Source: Paenibacillus sp. 32O-W (GTDB lineage Bacteria > Bacillota > Bacilli > Paenibacillales > NBRC-103111). Taken from it: a stretch of DNA of 64,000 nucleotides. Positions 33,807 to 41,215 of this stretch are shown piece after piece. The stretch covers positions 41,769-105,768 of the forward strand of contig NZ_VEGP01000009.1 in the NCBI RefSeq assembly GCF_007679495.1, written 5' to 3'. Made by a program: the position numbers and the translations under genes. The notes under the pieces are model-generated. The model searched no databases and was not told the origin of the DNA. It worked only from the letters and a program-made list of their open reading frames with translations. How positions within the stretch are numbered: position 1 is the stretch's first letter; every line of letters begins with the position of its first letter.

Positions 33807-35273
33807 CTACGTATCGATTCGTTGCATTCCTATTACGCACTCCACATGTGACGTTTGCGGGAACATATCCACCGGCTGCACCCACTCGATGCGGAAGCCT
33901 GCGCCGGCGAGCACCTTGCAATCCTTTGCCAATGTCGAAGGATTGCAGGACACGTACACAAGCCGACGCGGCTTGGCCTGGGCGATCGCCTGCAGCAGCT
34001 TGCGGTCGCAGCCGGTGCGCGGCGGGTCCACGACAACGACATCCGGACGGATGCCTTGTCGGACCCACTCCGGCAGCAGCCGCTCGGCCTCGCCCGCGTA
34101 GAAGCCGGCGTTGTCGAGCCCGCTCAGGCGGGCGTTGCTGCGGGCGTCCTCGACCGCCTCCGGCACCGCCTCGATGCCGCGCACCTCGCGGGCGAACGGC
34201 GCCAGCCACAGGCCGATCGTGCCCGTGCCGCAATACGCGTCGATGACCAGCTCATCGCCGGTTAGCGCTGCCGCCTCGCGCACGTAGTTGTACAGATGAA
34301 CCGTCTGTGCCGGGTTCAACTGGAAGAATGCGCGCGGAGACAGCGAGAACCGGACATCGCCCAATGTCTCCTCCATCCGCTCCGCCCCCCACAACGTTCG
34401 GGTGATGTCTCCGAACACGAGCGGGGTGCGGCCCGGGTTGACGTTCTGGGCGACGCTGGTCACCTTCGGCAGCTCTTGGCGGATCGCGGTAACGAGCCGG
34501 TCCCGCTGCGGCAGCTCGTCGCCGGCCGTGACGAGGGTCAGCTGCACCTCGTCCGTGGCGAAGGAGATCCGGGCCACGATGGTGCGGATCACTCCTCGAC
34601 GTGTCCGTTCATGATAGGCGGGAATGTTCAGCCTCTCCAATATTTCGCGGACCGTTCGGATGGTCTTGTTGATTTCGGGATGCTGGATCGGGCATCCCGA
34701 TATATCGACAAGCTTGCGAGTTCCTGCGGAATAAAGTCCGGTCAGAAGGCGCCCGCCTTCGGTTCCGACCTGGAGCTGGGCCTTGTTGCGGTAGCTCCAG
34801 GGATGGTCCATTCCTTTAATCGGTCGTATGGGAACTTCTTCGCCCAGATAACGGTTGAAGGCCTCCCGGACCAGCTCTTCCTTCGCTTTCAACTGTCCTT
34901 CATAGCTGAAATGCTGAAGCTGGCAGCCCCCGCACTGCTCATAGACCGGACATTCCGGTTGCCGGCGGTAGGGAGACCGTTTCTCAATTTGCCGAATAGC
35001 GGCCGTCAGGAAGGTAGGCTCAACCTTCGTCACGGTTGCCTTGATCACTTCTCCCGGCAAGGCGCCCGGTATAAACACCGCTTTTCTTTTATAATAGCCG
35101 ACGCCCTCTCCGTTGATGCCCAGCCTTTTGACGGTGACGATAATCGGGTCCCCGGTCCGGATGGATTCCGCCTCTTTAGCTGCCCCTTGCTTAGGCATTG
35201 CCTGTTTTGACTTTGGGGGACCCGCCTTTTTGGAAGGGCGAGTTTGCCTCATTGTTTTATGAGAATGATTCAT
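33807..35273 (-). CDS. rlmD: 23S rRNA (uracil-5-)-methyltransferase (RumA/RlmD type)
   Basis: A 488-residue protein from the ATG at 35271-35273; a TTG at 35291 is in frame, but GGAG would then lie inside. An N-terminal basic tail precedes a TRAM domain (GDPIIVTVKRLGINGEGVGYYKRKAVFIPGALPGE, split by eye). Next come the 4Fe-4S cysteines in CPVYEQCGGCQLQHF, the SAM motif VIDAYCGTGTIGLW and the nucleophile loop VYVSCNPSTLAKDC. It methylates uracil C5 in 23S rRNA via a Cys adduct. The 3' end faces the ICE. rum-type genes are documented ICE and prophage insertion targets in streptococci, so this is the probable attachment gene. Confidence 0.92.
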   Translation of the reverse strand: MNHSHKTMRQTRPSKKAGPPKSKQAMPKQGAAKEAESIRTGDPIIVTVKRLGINGEGVGYYKRKAVFIPGALPGEVIKATVTKVEPTFLTAAIRQIEKRSPYRRQPECPVYEQCGGCQLQHFSYEGQLKAKEELVREAFNRYLGEEVPIRPIKGMDHPWSYRNKAQLQVGTEGGRLLTGLYSAGTRKLVDISGCPIQHPEINKTIRTVREILERLNIPAYHERTRRGVIRTIVARISFATDEVQLTLVTAGDELPQRDRLVTAIRQELPKVTSVAQNVNPGRTPLVFGDITRTLWGAERMEETLGDVRFSLSPRAFFQLNPAQTVHLYNYVREAAALTGDELVIDAYCGTGTIGLWLAPFAREVRGIEAVPEAVEDARSNARLSGLDNAGFYAGEAERLLPEWVRQGIRPDVVVVDPPRTGCDRKLLQAIAQAKPRRLVYVSCNPSTLAKDCKVLAGAGFRIEWVQPVDMFPQTSHVECVIGMQRIDT

Positions 35274-35571
35274 CGATTTGTTCAACTCCAACTAAGTCCG
35301 ATATAAAAACCAATAGATGTTATTTTTGTTACATTGTACGAAAGGTTGGTATACCCCAGATACAAATAAACCCGCAGGATTAAAAAACCAACGCCAAAAC
35401 TCATTTAGGCATTGCCCAAGCCTTGGCGACCTCTTATCTTTGCAGCTAGAATGTTCTTTCCACTACGTGATCTTTATAGGGGAGACGAACTAACCGTATT
35501 TTATGTAGGTATTTTGAAGCGAATGGCAATCAACGGTAAGACTACCTGGAAAAAATACATTTAAAATGGAG
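35274..35571. other. Gene-free region upstream of rlmD
   Basis: No supported gene. It presumably holds the rlmD promoter on the minus strand, though no clean -35/-10 pair stands out. Toward its right end a CTACCTGGAAAAAATACATTTA unit, related to the interspersed half-sites at 37.6-38.0 kb, begins (shown here without the last bases). Confidence 0.35.
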
Positions 35572-35690
35572 GATTTTCCTTCATGGCGCCCATTTAGCCC
35601 AAACTTGATGGATATTTTCCATTTAGACCCCCATGCCGCTGACCGCGACACCATCAGATGATGAAAATGGATGGATTTTCAAGGTAGAAT
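35572..35690. repeat. Intergenic repeat, left copy
   Basis: About 110 bases nearly identical to 37792-37910, sharing CATTTAGCCCAAACT, GATGGATATTTTCCATTTAG and CCATGCCGCTGACCGCGACA in the same order. Lies between rlmD and the IS110-type element. No coding capacity. Confidence 0.8.
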
Positions 35691-35846
35691 AGAGTTGAAT
35701 TGCTTCAATAGTGTGAAATTTGAAAACTAAAAATTCCTGTTGGTGCTAAGAAATAGCCTTTGAATGAAAAGGAGCGCCTCTGGTACGATGGGGGTATCAC
35801 GGGGTCAGTGCCCTTAAAACCCATCATCCAAGGAGGACGCTCTACT

Positions 35847-37139
35847 ATGAAGTTTAATAGAAAGCACAGAATTAATCAACGTATCGAACGCATTTCCCCA
35901 CAACACCTGGTCGTCGGCATCGACATCGCCAAGGAAACGCATGTGGCGGGCGCCGTGAACTACCGCGGAATTGAAGTCGACCATACCTGCTCCTTCACCA
36001 ACGACCGAGTGGGTTTCGAGAAGATGATGCACTGGGTAACCCAGCAGCAGCAACGGCTTGGACTCACCCGGGTCATCCTCGGCATGGAATCGACCGGACA
36101 CTATGGAAATGCCCTCGCGCGGTGGCTTCAGGACCATGGACAGGAAGTCGTTCAGGTCAATCCGGCGACCGTCAAGCGCAATAAGGAAAACCGAGACAAC
36201 CGTCCCTCCAAAAACGATGCCAAAGACGCTCTCACGATTGCCGATTCCATTTCTCGAGGCTATTACCACGACTGGTCCTGGCATGAGGGGACGTATCGCA
36301 AGCTGCGTTGTGTCGTCAATGAATATGAGGCCCTGTCGACGGACCTTACGGCGATCGGCAATCGGCTCCAACGATTGCTTGATGAAGGATTTCCCGAGTT
36401 TCTGCGAGTTTTTAAAAAGTGGAACGGTCCACGCGCCATCGCCACACTTAAGGCGTTTCCGCTGCCCGAGGATCTGAAGCATCGGACCATCGAGCAGGTG
36501 ATCGAAGGCTGGCGTACTACCGCCATGTCGCGTGCCGGCGGTAAACGCGGGCGGGAGATAGCCGCCCGTCTGCTCGCTGCTGCCCGGGCTTCCGTCGGGG
36601 TGACAGACATCGCCCCCGAGCTCCGGCGGAACATCCAGCGCTTACTCGAGCAGCGCGAGAGGCTGCTGGCGGATCAGGAACAGGTCATGAATGAGATACT
36701 GGCCTTGCTGGGCCAATTGCCGGAAGCCGATCTAGCCGCCTTGAAGGAGGTCGGGATCAGTCCGTGGTTAACCGCCGTCATCTTAGCCAATACCGGTCCG
36801 CTGAGCCAATATGCACATGGTCAACAGATCCTGGCGTTGGCGGGGCTTAACCTGTGCGAAGATATGTCGGGCAAGCGCAAAGGCCAGATTGTCCTGTCCA
36901 AGCGCGGGCGCAGACAGCTCCGAAAATATTTATATGTGGCGATGATCGGGCTGGTCGCTAACCACGAGGCGTTCCGGGCGTGGCACGACCACAACGTCCA
37001 CACCCGTCGCATCAAGAAGCAAACCTCGATCTTCAAACTGATCGGCAAACTCGTTCGCATGCTGGTTGCTCTTGCTCGCAACGGTGAATCGTTTGACGCC
37101 GGCAAAGCACAAGCGCTGAAGCTTCGTACAGCTGCCTGA
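35847..37139 (+). CDS. IS110-family DEDD transposase (recombinase)
   Basis: A 430-residue protein from ATG 35847, with AAGGAGG upstream; the longer frame from 35760 crosses the left inverted repeat. The N-terminal RuvC-like DEDD domain shows VVGIDIAKETH (first Asp), ILGMESTGHYG (Glu) and NDAKDALTIAD (last Asps). The C-terminal Tnp_IS110 domain has SPWLTAVILANTG, LALAGLNLCEDMSGK and LSKRGRRQLRKYLY. These recombinases act with a structured bridge RNA made from the element's non-coding end. The gene appears intact. A small GGGG/CCCC hairpin with TTTT follows the stop at 37146-37163. Confidence 0.93.
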   Translation: MKFNRKHRINQRIERISPQHLVVGIDIAKETHVAGAVNYRGIEVDHTCSFTNDRVGFEKMMHWVTQQQQRLGLTRVILGMESTGHYGNALARWLQDHGQEVVQVNPATVKRNKENRDNRPSKNDAKDALTIADSISRGYYHDWSWHEGTYRKLRCVVNEYEALSTDLTAIGNRLQRLLDEGFPEFLRVFKKWNGPRAIATLKAFPLPEDLKHRTIEQVIEGWRTTAMSRAGGKRGREIAARLLAAARASVGVTDIAPELRRNIQRLLEQRERLLADQEQVMNEILALLGQLPEADLAALKEVGISPWLTAVILANTGPLSQYAHGQQILALAGLNLCEDMSGKRKGQIVLSKRGRRQLRKYLYVAMIGLVANHEAFRAWHDHNVHTRRIKKQTSIFKLIGKLVRMLVALARNGESFDAGKAQALKLRTAA

Positions 37140-37350
37140 TCAGCAGGGGCATTGTCCCCTTTTGCATTCGACGCTATGGCCTGTTCTCGCGCAAGTTGAT
37201 TCATTCGCAGGAGTTCACAAAGCAAGTACGCAGAGTACCGACAGGGAAATCCATAAGGGCACAGACCCGTTACTAAAAACTGATCGGCCTCCACCTCTTG
37301 GACAGGTATAACGAAGGAAGGTAAGGGCGCAGACCCGTTGAGATATGGGA
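37140..37350 (+). ncRNA. Candidate bridge-RNA region of the IS1111-like element
   Basis: About 200 non-coding bases between the transposase stop and the second right-hand repeat. IS1111-type elements are known to carry the bridge RNA downstream of the transposase. Several short complementary stretches are visible, and the AAGGGC(A/G)CAGACCCGTT motif occurs twice, 68 bases apart. No target- or donor-binding loop was assigned. Confidence 0.35.
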
Positions 37351-37569
37351 TGGTGAATCTCCAAGTATTCGGTGGAGCAGACGTGCAGCATAATGGAAGA
37401 AGAAGGAAATCGTTCACGTTCCTCTATTTCCGCATGCTTATGTTTCTGCGGGGGATAGTTTCCCCCACCGTTCCAGGTCTGTGACCTCCACTCCATGATC
37501 ATCAAAGAGGTCGAAATCCTGCGAATGAATGATCTTGCGTGAGAATAACCCTAAAAACCAGAGGGATGG

Positions 37570-37975
37570 ATTTCATACAGTTAGATTTCTATATTCGGAA
37601 GAAATACGGAAATCTAACTGGAAAACCTACAGCTAGTTTGCGCCAAAACAGCCGTTTCGCCCAAAGTTGCCCATTTTAACTGTAGTTTATCCAGTTAGTT
37701 TGATCATTTTCGCCCATTCGCTTGAATCTACCTGTACAAAATACAGTTAGACGTGCCGCTCCTCCGCTTGCAACGATGCCTGCAGATGGTAAAATAGACG
37801 GATTTTCCTTCATGTCACCCATTTAGCCCAAACTAGATGGATATTTTCCATTTAGACCCCCATGCCGCTGACCGCGACACCATCAGATGATGAAAATAGA
37901 CGGATTTTCCATGTAGTTTTCTTTTTTTCGGTTCATTGAGCAAGCTAACTGGACAAAATCCATTTAGATAGCCTT
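37570..37975. repeat. Array of short CAGTTAG / CATTTAG palindromic units
   Basis: Degenerate units of about 25 bases recur with half-sites (T)AACTG or TACCTG on the left and CAGTTAG or CATTTAG on the right. They appear near 37577, 37609, 37678, 37726, 37834 and 37948, and again at 35549 and 35604. The pair CAGTTAGATTTC/GAAATCTAACTG around 37578-37622 forms a long hairpin. These look like dispersed Paenibacillus-type intergenic repeats. Confidence 0.6.
37792..37910. repeat. Intergenic repeat, right copy
   Basis: The right-hand partner of 35572-35690, in the same orientation and nearly identical over about 110 bases. The two copies lie on either side of the IS110-type element. Confidence 0.8.
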
Positions 37976-38668
37976 GCCTCTGCCGCTTCACCGGCACCCG
38001 GCTTACCCTGATTTTCAAGGGGGAGCGTCCAAGCACCTTTTAAATCAATACCAGATGATAAGGTTTAAGGGGCAGTCTTCATTTTCCGTTCCGTCAATGT
38101 TTGACAATGTCAGCCAGGACAAAACAAGAACTCGAAAGGGCTCAATGACAACGTTTTTCTCAATATACCTCACTTACAATTAGAATGCATCCCGTTAACT
38201 GACATAGTATACTGAGATTGTAACGCTGACCGTCTACCTTTTGTGAAACATTAAGCTGCACCCGAGGCAGCCTGGTCCTGCTAGTATACAGAACTAGGTT
38301 ACAATATTCGCAAGCAAATTTCATCTGCAGCTTTCGATTAATGTCCGGAAATATTTGTATCCCATTTTTCATTCTCAATTTGGTCTGCCAGTGGGGTTTT
38401 CCGGATTCGCCGTTAGATGCGGTGCCAAGTACAGGCATTCGGGATGCGGATATTGTTCAGCATAGGTACTTTCAGCTTGGTCTATTCATTCGCTTATTTA
38501 TTATAGAAGAAAGTTTGGAATGGCGAAAAATGGGTAATGCGTGACGGCGTTTGCAAGAGTAGGGTGAGTCCCTGAAATGCGTGTCGGTACATATAAATGT
38601 GAGCAAGTCTATGCAGTTACATGGAAGTTATTGCAAATGTGTGGTCAGCCAGGGAAAGGAGAAGCGAA
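37976..38668. other. Gene-free region before the ABC transporter
   Basis: Only short overlapping frames without ribosome sites are present (for example 38341-38544 and 38160-38438). No promoter, hairpin or RNA family could be assigned with confidence, so the source of the ABC operon transcript is not seen. Confidence 0.4.
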
Positions 38669-39856
38669 TTGAACGCGGAGAACCCGGGTAAGGAAGAAAA
38701 ACAGACGAAGAAGCCGATGATTGAGGTGAACCGGCTGGTCAAAAGGTACGGGAGCTTCACGGCCGTCAACGGAGTAACGTTTCAGGTGATGGAAGGCGAA
38801 GTGTTCGGATTGCTCGGGCCTAATGGGGCAGGCAAAACAACGACGATGGAAATGATGGAGGGCCTCCGCCTGCCGGATGAAGGGACGGCCGTGCTGGCGG
38901 GCTTCGACACGCAAAGAGACATTCACAAGATCAAGGAAAGGATAGGGGTTCAGCTTCAATCGACCTCCTTGTTCGATTTGTTGAAGGTGCATGAGATTAT
39001 CCGGATGTATGCAAGCTTTTATAAACGGTCCGTTCCCGTAGGGACGCTGCTTAAGGATATGATTCTCGAGGACAAAAAGAACGCCCGCGTCAAGCATTTG
39101 TCCGGCGGACAGAAGCAGAGGCTGGCTATTGCCCTTGCATTGGTGAACGATCCCTTGGTCGTTTTCCTGGACGAGCCGACCACCGGATTGGACCCTCAGG
39201 CACGAAGAGTACTCTGGGAAATTATCCTCCAACTGAAGAGAGTAGGCAAGACGATCGTGCTGTCCACCCATTACATGGATGAGGCTCATGTGCTGTGTGA
39301 CCGGATTTGCCTGATGGACCGGGGAGAAGTCATCGCCCTGGATACTCCCGAGAGGCTGATCCGCAGCCTGGAATCCGGCAATGCGGTGGAGTTTCGCCTG
39401 TCCGGCGACTGCCATGGATGGGACGGCCGGTACGGGCGGGAGGAACATACCGGAATAGACCGGCGTACGGGAATGGCCGGACATTCCGAAGCGGATTCAG
39501 CCTGCGAGGGCGCTTCTGCCGATGGAGAAGCAGCCGCCGGAACATTTTCCGTCGAAGCGGCTTACGCAGCAAAAGCTGCACCGGAAGCGCAAAACTGTTC
39601 CCGCTTGGAAGTCCCCGGAGGTGAAGCAGAGGGGACACTTCTCTTGGAGCGGCTTAGAAAGCTTAACGAAGTGAAGCAGGCCGACCTCCGGAACGGTAAA
39701 TACGTCCTCTACACCGATCATATGCAAGCGACATTGACGGATTTGATAGCATTTGCTTCGGAGGCCGGACTTCAGCTTACCGATTTGCAGACGAGGACGG
39801 CTACGCTGGAAGATGTATTTATTCATATGACCGGAAGGAGTCTGAGAGAAGAATGA
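38669..39856 (+). CDS. ABC-2 type exporter ATP-binding protein
   Basis: A 395-residue ATPase. The start is taken as the TTG at 38669 because AAAGGAG lies 8 bases before it; an internal ATG (MIEVNRLVKRYG) is possible. Walker A GLLGPNGAGKTTT, ABC signature HLSGGQKQRLAIAL and Walker B VVFLDEPTTGLD are all intact, as is the H-loop (VLSTHYMDEAH). The C-terminus carries an unusual ~80-residue Gly/Ala/Glu-rich insertion (from GDCHGWDGRYGR to EVPGGEAEG) inside the usual DUF4162-like tail. It overlaps the permease gene by ATGA. Drug or lipid export is typical of the family; the substrate is unknown. Confidence 0.9.
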   Translation: MNAENPGKEEKQTKKPMIEVNRLVKRYGSFTAVNGVTFQVMEGEVFGLLGPNGAGKTTTMEMMEGLRLPDEGTAVLAGFDTQRDIHKIKERIGVQLQSTSLFDLLKVHEIIRMYASFYKRSVPVGTLLKDMILEDKKNARVKHLSGGQKQRLAIALALVNDPLVVFLDEPTTGLDPQARRVLWEIILQLKRVGKTIVLSTHYMDEAHVLCDRICLMDRGEVIALDTPERLIRSLESGNAVEFRLSGDCHGWDGRYGREEHTGIDRRTGMAGHSEADSACEGASADGEAAAGTFSVEAAYAAKAAPEAQNCSRLEVPGGEAEGTLLLERLRKLNEVKQADLRNGKYVLYTDHMQATLTDLIAFASEAGLQLTDLQTRTATLEDVFIHMTGRSLREE

Positions 39857-40953
39857 AAGGCTATTGGCAGTTAACGCTTGCCCAGCTCAGACTGTTTGCC
39901 CGCAATCGGCAGATGCTGCTTTGGTCGGTGGCGTTTCCGGTTTTTTTCATGGTTATCCTGGGCCTGTTCTTTAATAGCGGAAATTCCCTTTCGATGAATC
40001 TTGTTCTGATTGATAAAGATGGAAGCGAAGCTTCCCGGGCCTTTGTCCAAGCCATGCGAAATACTCAGGTGCTTGAATTGCGCATCAGCTCGGATGAGGA
40101 AGAAGCGTTGAGCAGGCTGAAGCATGGAGACGAGCAGTTGGTGGTTATTATTCCGCAAGGCTATGAAGCGGCCCTCCATGCCGCACCCGGGCAGGTCCGT
40201 GCGGCTGAAATCCAGGTCTATTATGACGATACGAACATGGCTGCCTCTGAAATCGGCAAATTGGCCGTTACACAGGTCGTGGACGCCATCAGCAAGCAAA
40301 TGACGAACTACATACCGGTTGTCACAGTTCACGAAGAAGGCGTGCAATCGTTAAATTTGAAATATATTGATTTCATTGTTCCCGGAATCGTGGCGATGAT
40401 GATTATGTCCAACAACCTGAACGGGGTAGCCGGCCAGATCGCCTCCTGGCGGGAGCGCGGCGTTCTCCGCAGAATGCAGAGTACTCCGCTGAAGGCCTCC
40501 AGCTTCATTGCGGCGCAAATTTCAGCGAGGCTTATTCTCAGCACCCTCCAGGCTTCGATTGTGCTCCTTATCGCCAGTTGGCTGTTCGGAACACAAATCA
40601 ACGGTTCCTGGCTGCTTCTGCTCAGCTTCGTCATTTTCGGCACCCTGGCCTTCATATCGATCGGCTTTATCATCGCCAGCTTGGCCAAGACACCGGAAAG
40701 CGCCGGACCGATCGCCGGCTTTATCTCTTTTCCCATGCTGTTCATGGGGGGAGTGTTCTTCCCTGTCAAAAACTTGCCCGAATGGCTGCAGCCGGTCATT
40801 CAGCTGCTGCCTATCTCGCATTTAACGACAGCGCTTCGCCAGGTTATGAATGTTGGGGCCGGCTGGCTGGATCTTTGGTCGGAAGCGCTTCTCCTTGGAG
40901 GCTGGATGGCTGTGGCTTTCGCCGTATCGGCTTTCACCTTCAAGTGGGAATGA
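39853..40953 (+). CDS. ABC-2 type exporter permease
   Basis: A 366-residue membrane protein. One N-terminal helix (MLLWSVAFPVFFMVILGLFF) is followed by a large ~150-residue extracytoplasmic domain. A C-terminal block of about five helices then includes IVPGIVAMMIMSNNLNGVAGQIASW, LRRMQSTPLKASSFIAAQI and the ABC-2 motif FMGGVFFPVKNLPEWLQPV. It pairs with the upstream ATPase, to which it is coupled by a 4-base overlap, to form a DrrA/DrrB- or NatA/B-like exporter. Substrate not predictable. Confidence 0.9.
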   Translation: MKGYWQLTLAQLRLFARNRQMLLWSVAFPVFFMVILGLFFNSGNSLSMNLVLIDKDGSEASRAFVQAMRNTQVLELRISSDEEEALSRLKHGDEQLVVIIPQGYEAALHAAPGQVRAAEIQVYYDDTNMAASEIGKLAVTQVVDAISKQMTNYIPVVTVHEEGVQSLNLKYIDFIVPGIVAMMIMSNNLNGVAGQIASWRERGVLRRMQSTPLKASSFIAAQISARLILSTLQASIVLLIASWLFGTQINGSWLLLLSFVIFGTLAFISIGFIIASLAKTPESAGPIAGFISFPMLFMGGVFFPVKNLPEWLQPVIQLLPISHLTTALRQVMNVGAGWLDLWSEALLLGGWMAVAFAVSAFTFKWE

Positions 40954-41028
40954 TCATGGAATCCGGCTGCTTAATGACACTTCAGTCGGTTCAGTGATTT
41001 GGGCATAACTTATTTCGGATGCTTATTT

Positions 41029-41060
41029 CCCAACGCGCGCCCTTCCCGGCGCGCGTTGGG
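41029..41060. terminator. Very stable GC hairpin after the ABC exporter genes
   Basis: CCCAACGCGCGCC (41029-41041) and GGCGCGCGTTGGG (41048-41060) are perfect 13-base arms with a 6-base loop. No T-run follows, so it may act as an RNA end-stabiliser or pause site rather than a classic terminator. Confidence 0.55.
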
Positions 41061-41129
41061 CGTTGGCCGGCGCTTGGGTTGGTCCGGCGCCCGGTGCAGA
41101 ACTATATTTGAGAAAGAGGAACTCTTTTT

Positions 41130-41158
41130 TTGTCATCCGGGCGGTTTACATGTAGAAT
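41130..41158 (+). promoter_or_regulatory. Vegetative promoter for the radical SAM gene
   Basis: TTGTCA (41130-41135), a 17-base spacer and TAGAAT (41153-41158) lie about 58 bases before the ATG at 41216. Confidence 0.7.
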
Positions 41159-41215
41159 AGGGGAGAAGCATGACCTTAAAATTAATCATTCAGGGAATAG
41201 AAGAGGGTTTTGATA

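Larger units (their letters stand above)
35790..37350 (+). mobile_element. IS110-family insertion sequence, IS1111-like (limits approximate)
   Basis: A DEDD transposase is flanked by subterminal inverted repeats: GGGTCAGTGCCCTTA at 35802-35816 and its complement TAAGGGCACAGACCC at 37254-37268 (one mismatch). A second right-hand copy, TAAGGGCGCAGACCC, is at 37322-37336. Subterminal repeats plus a long non-coding end downstream of the transposase fit the IS1111 subgroup. No target duplication is expected. Exact ends cannot be fixed without an empty site. Confidence 0.75.

Noticed and set aside
33649..34233. 194-residue frame opposite in phase to rlmD on the same strand
   Set aside because: Most of it lies inside rlmD in another frame. 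Only the last ~40 codons beyond the rlmD stop look like a coding remnant, treated under repeat R2.
38160..38544. Two overlapping short frames on opposite strands
   Set aside because: No ribosome site, no recognisable domain, and both sit in repeat-rich non-coding DNA.
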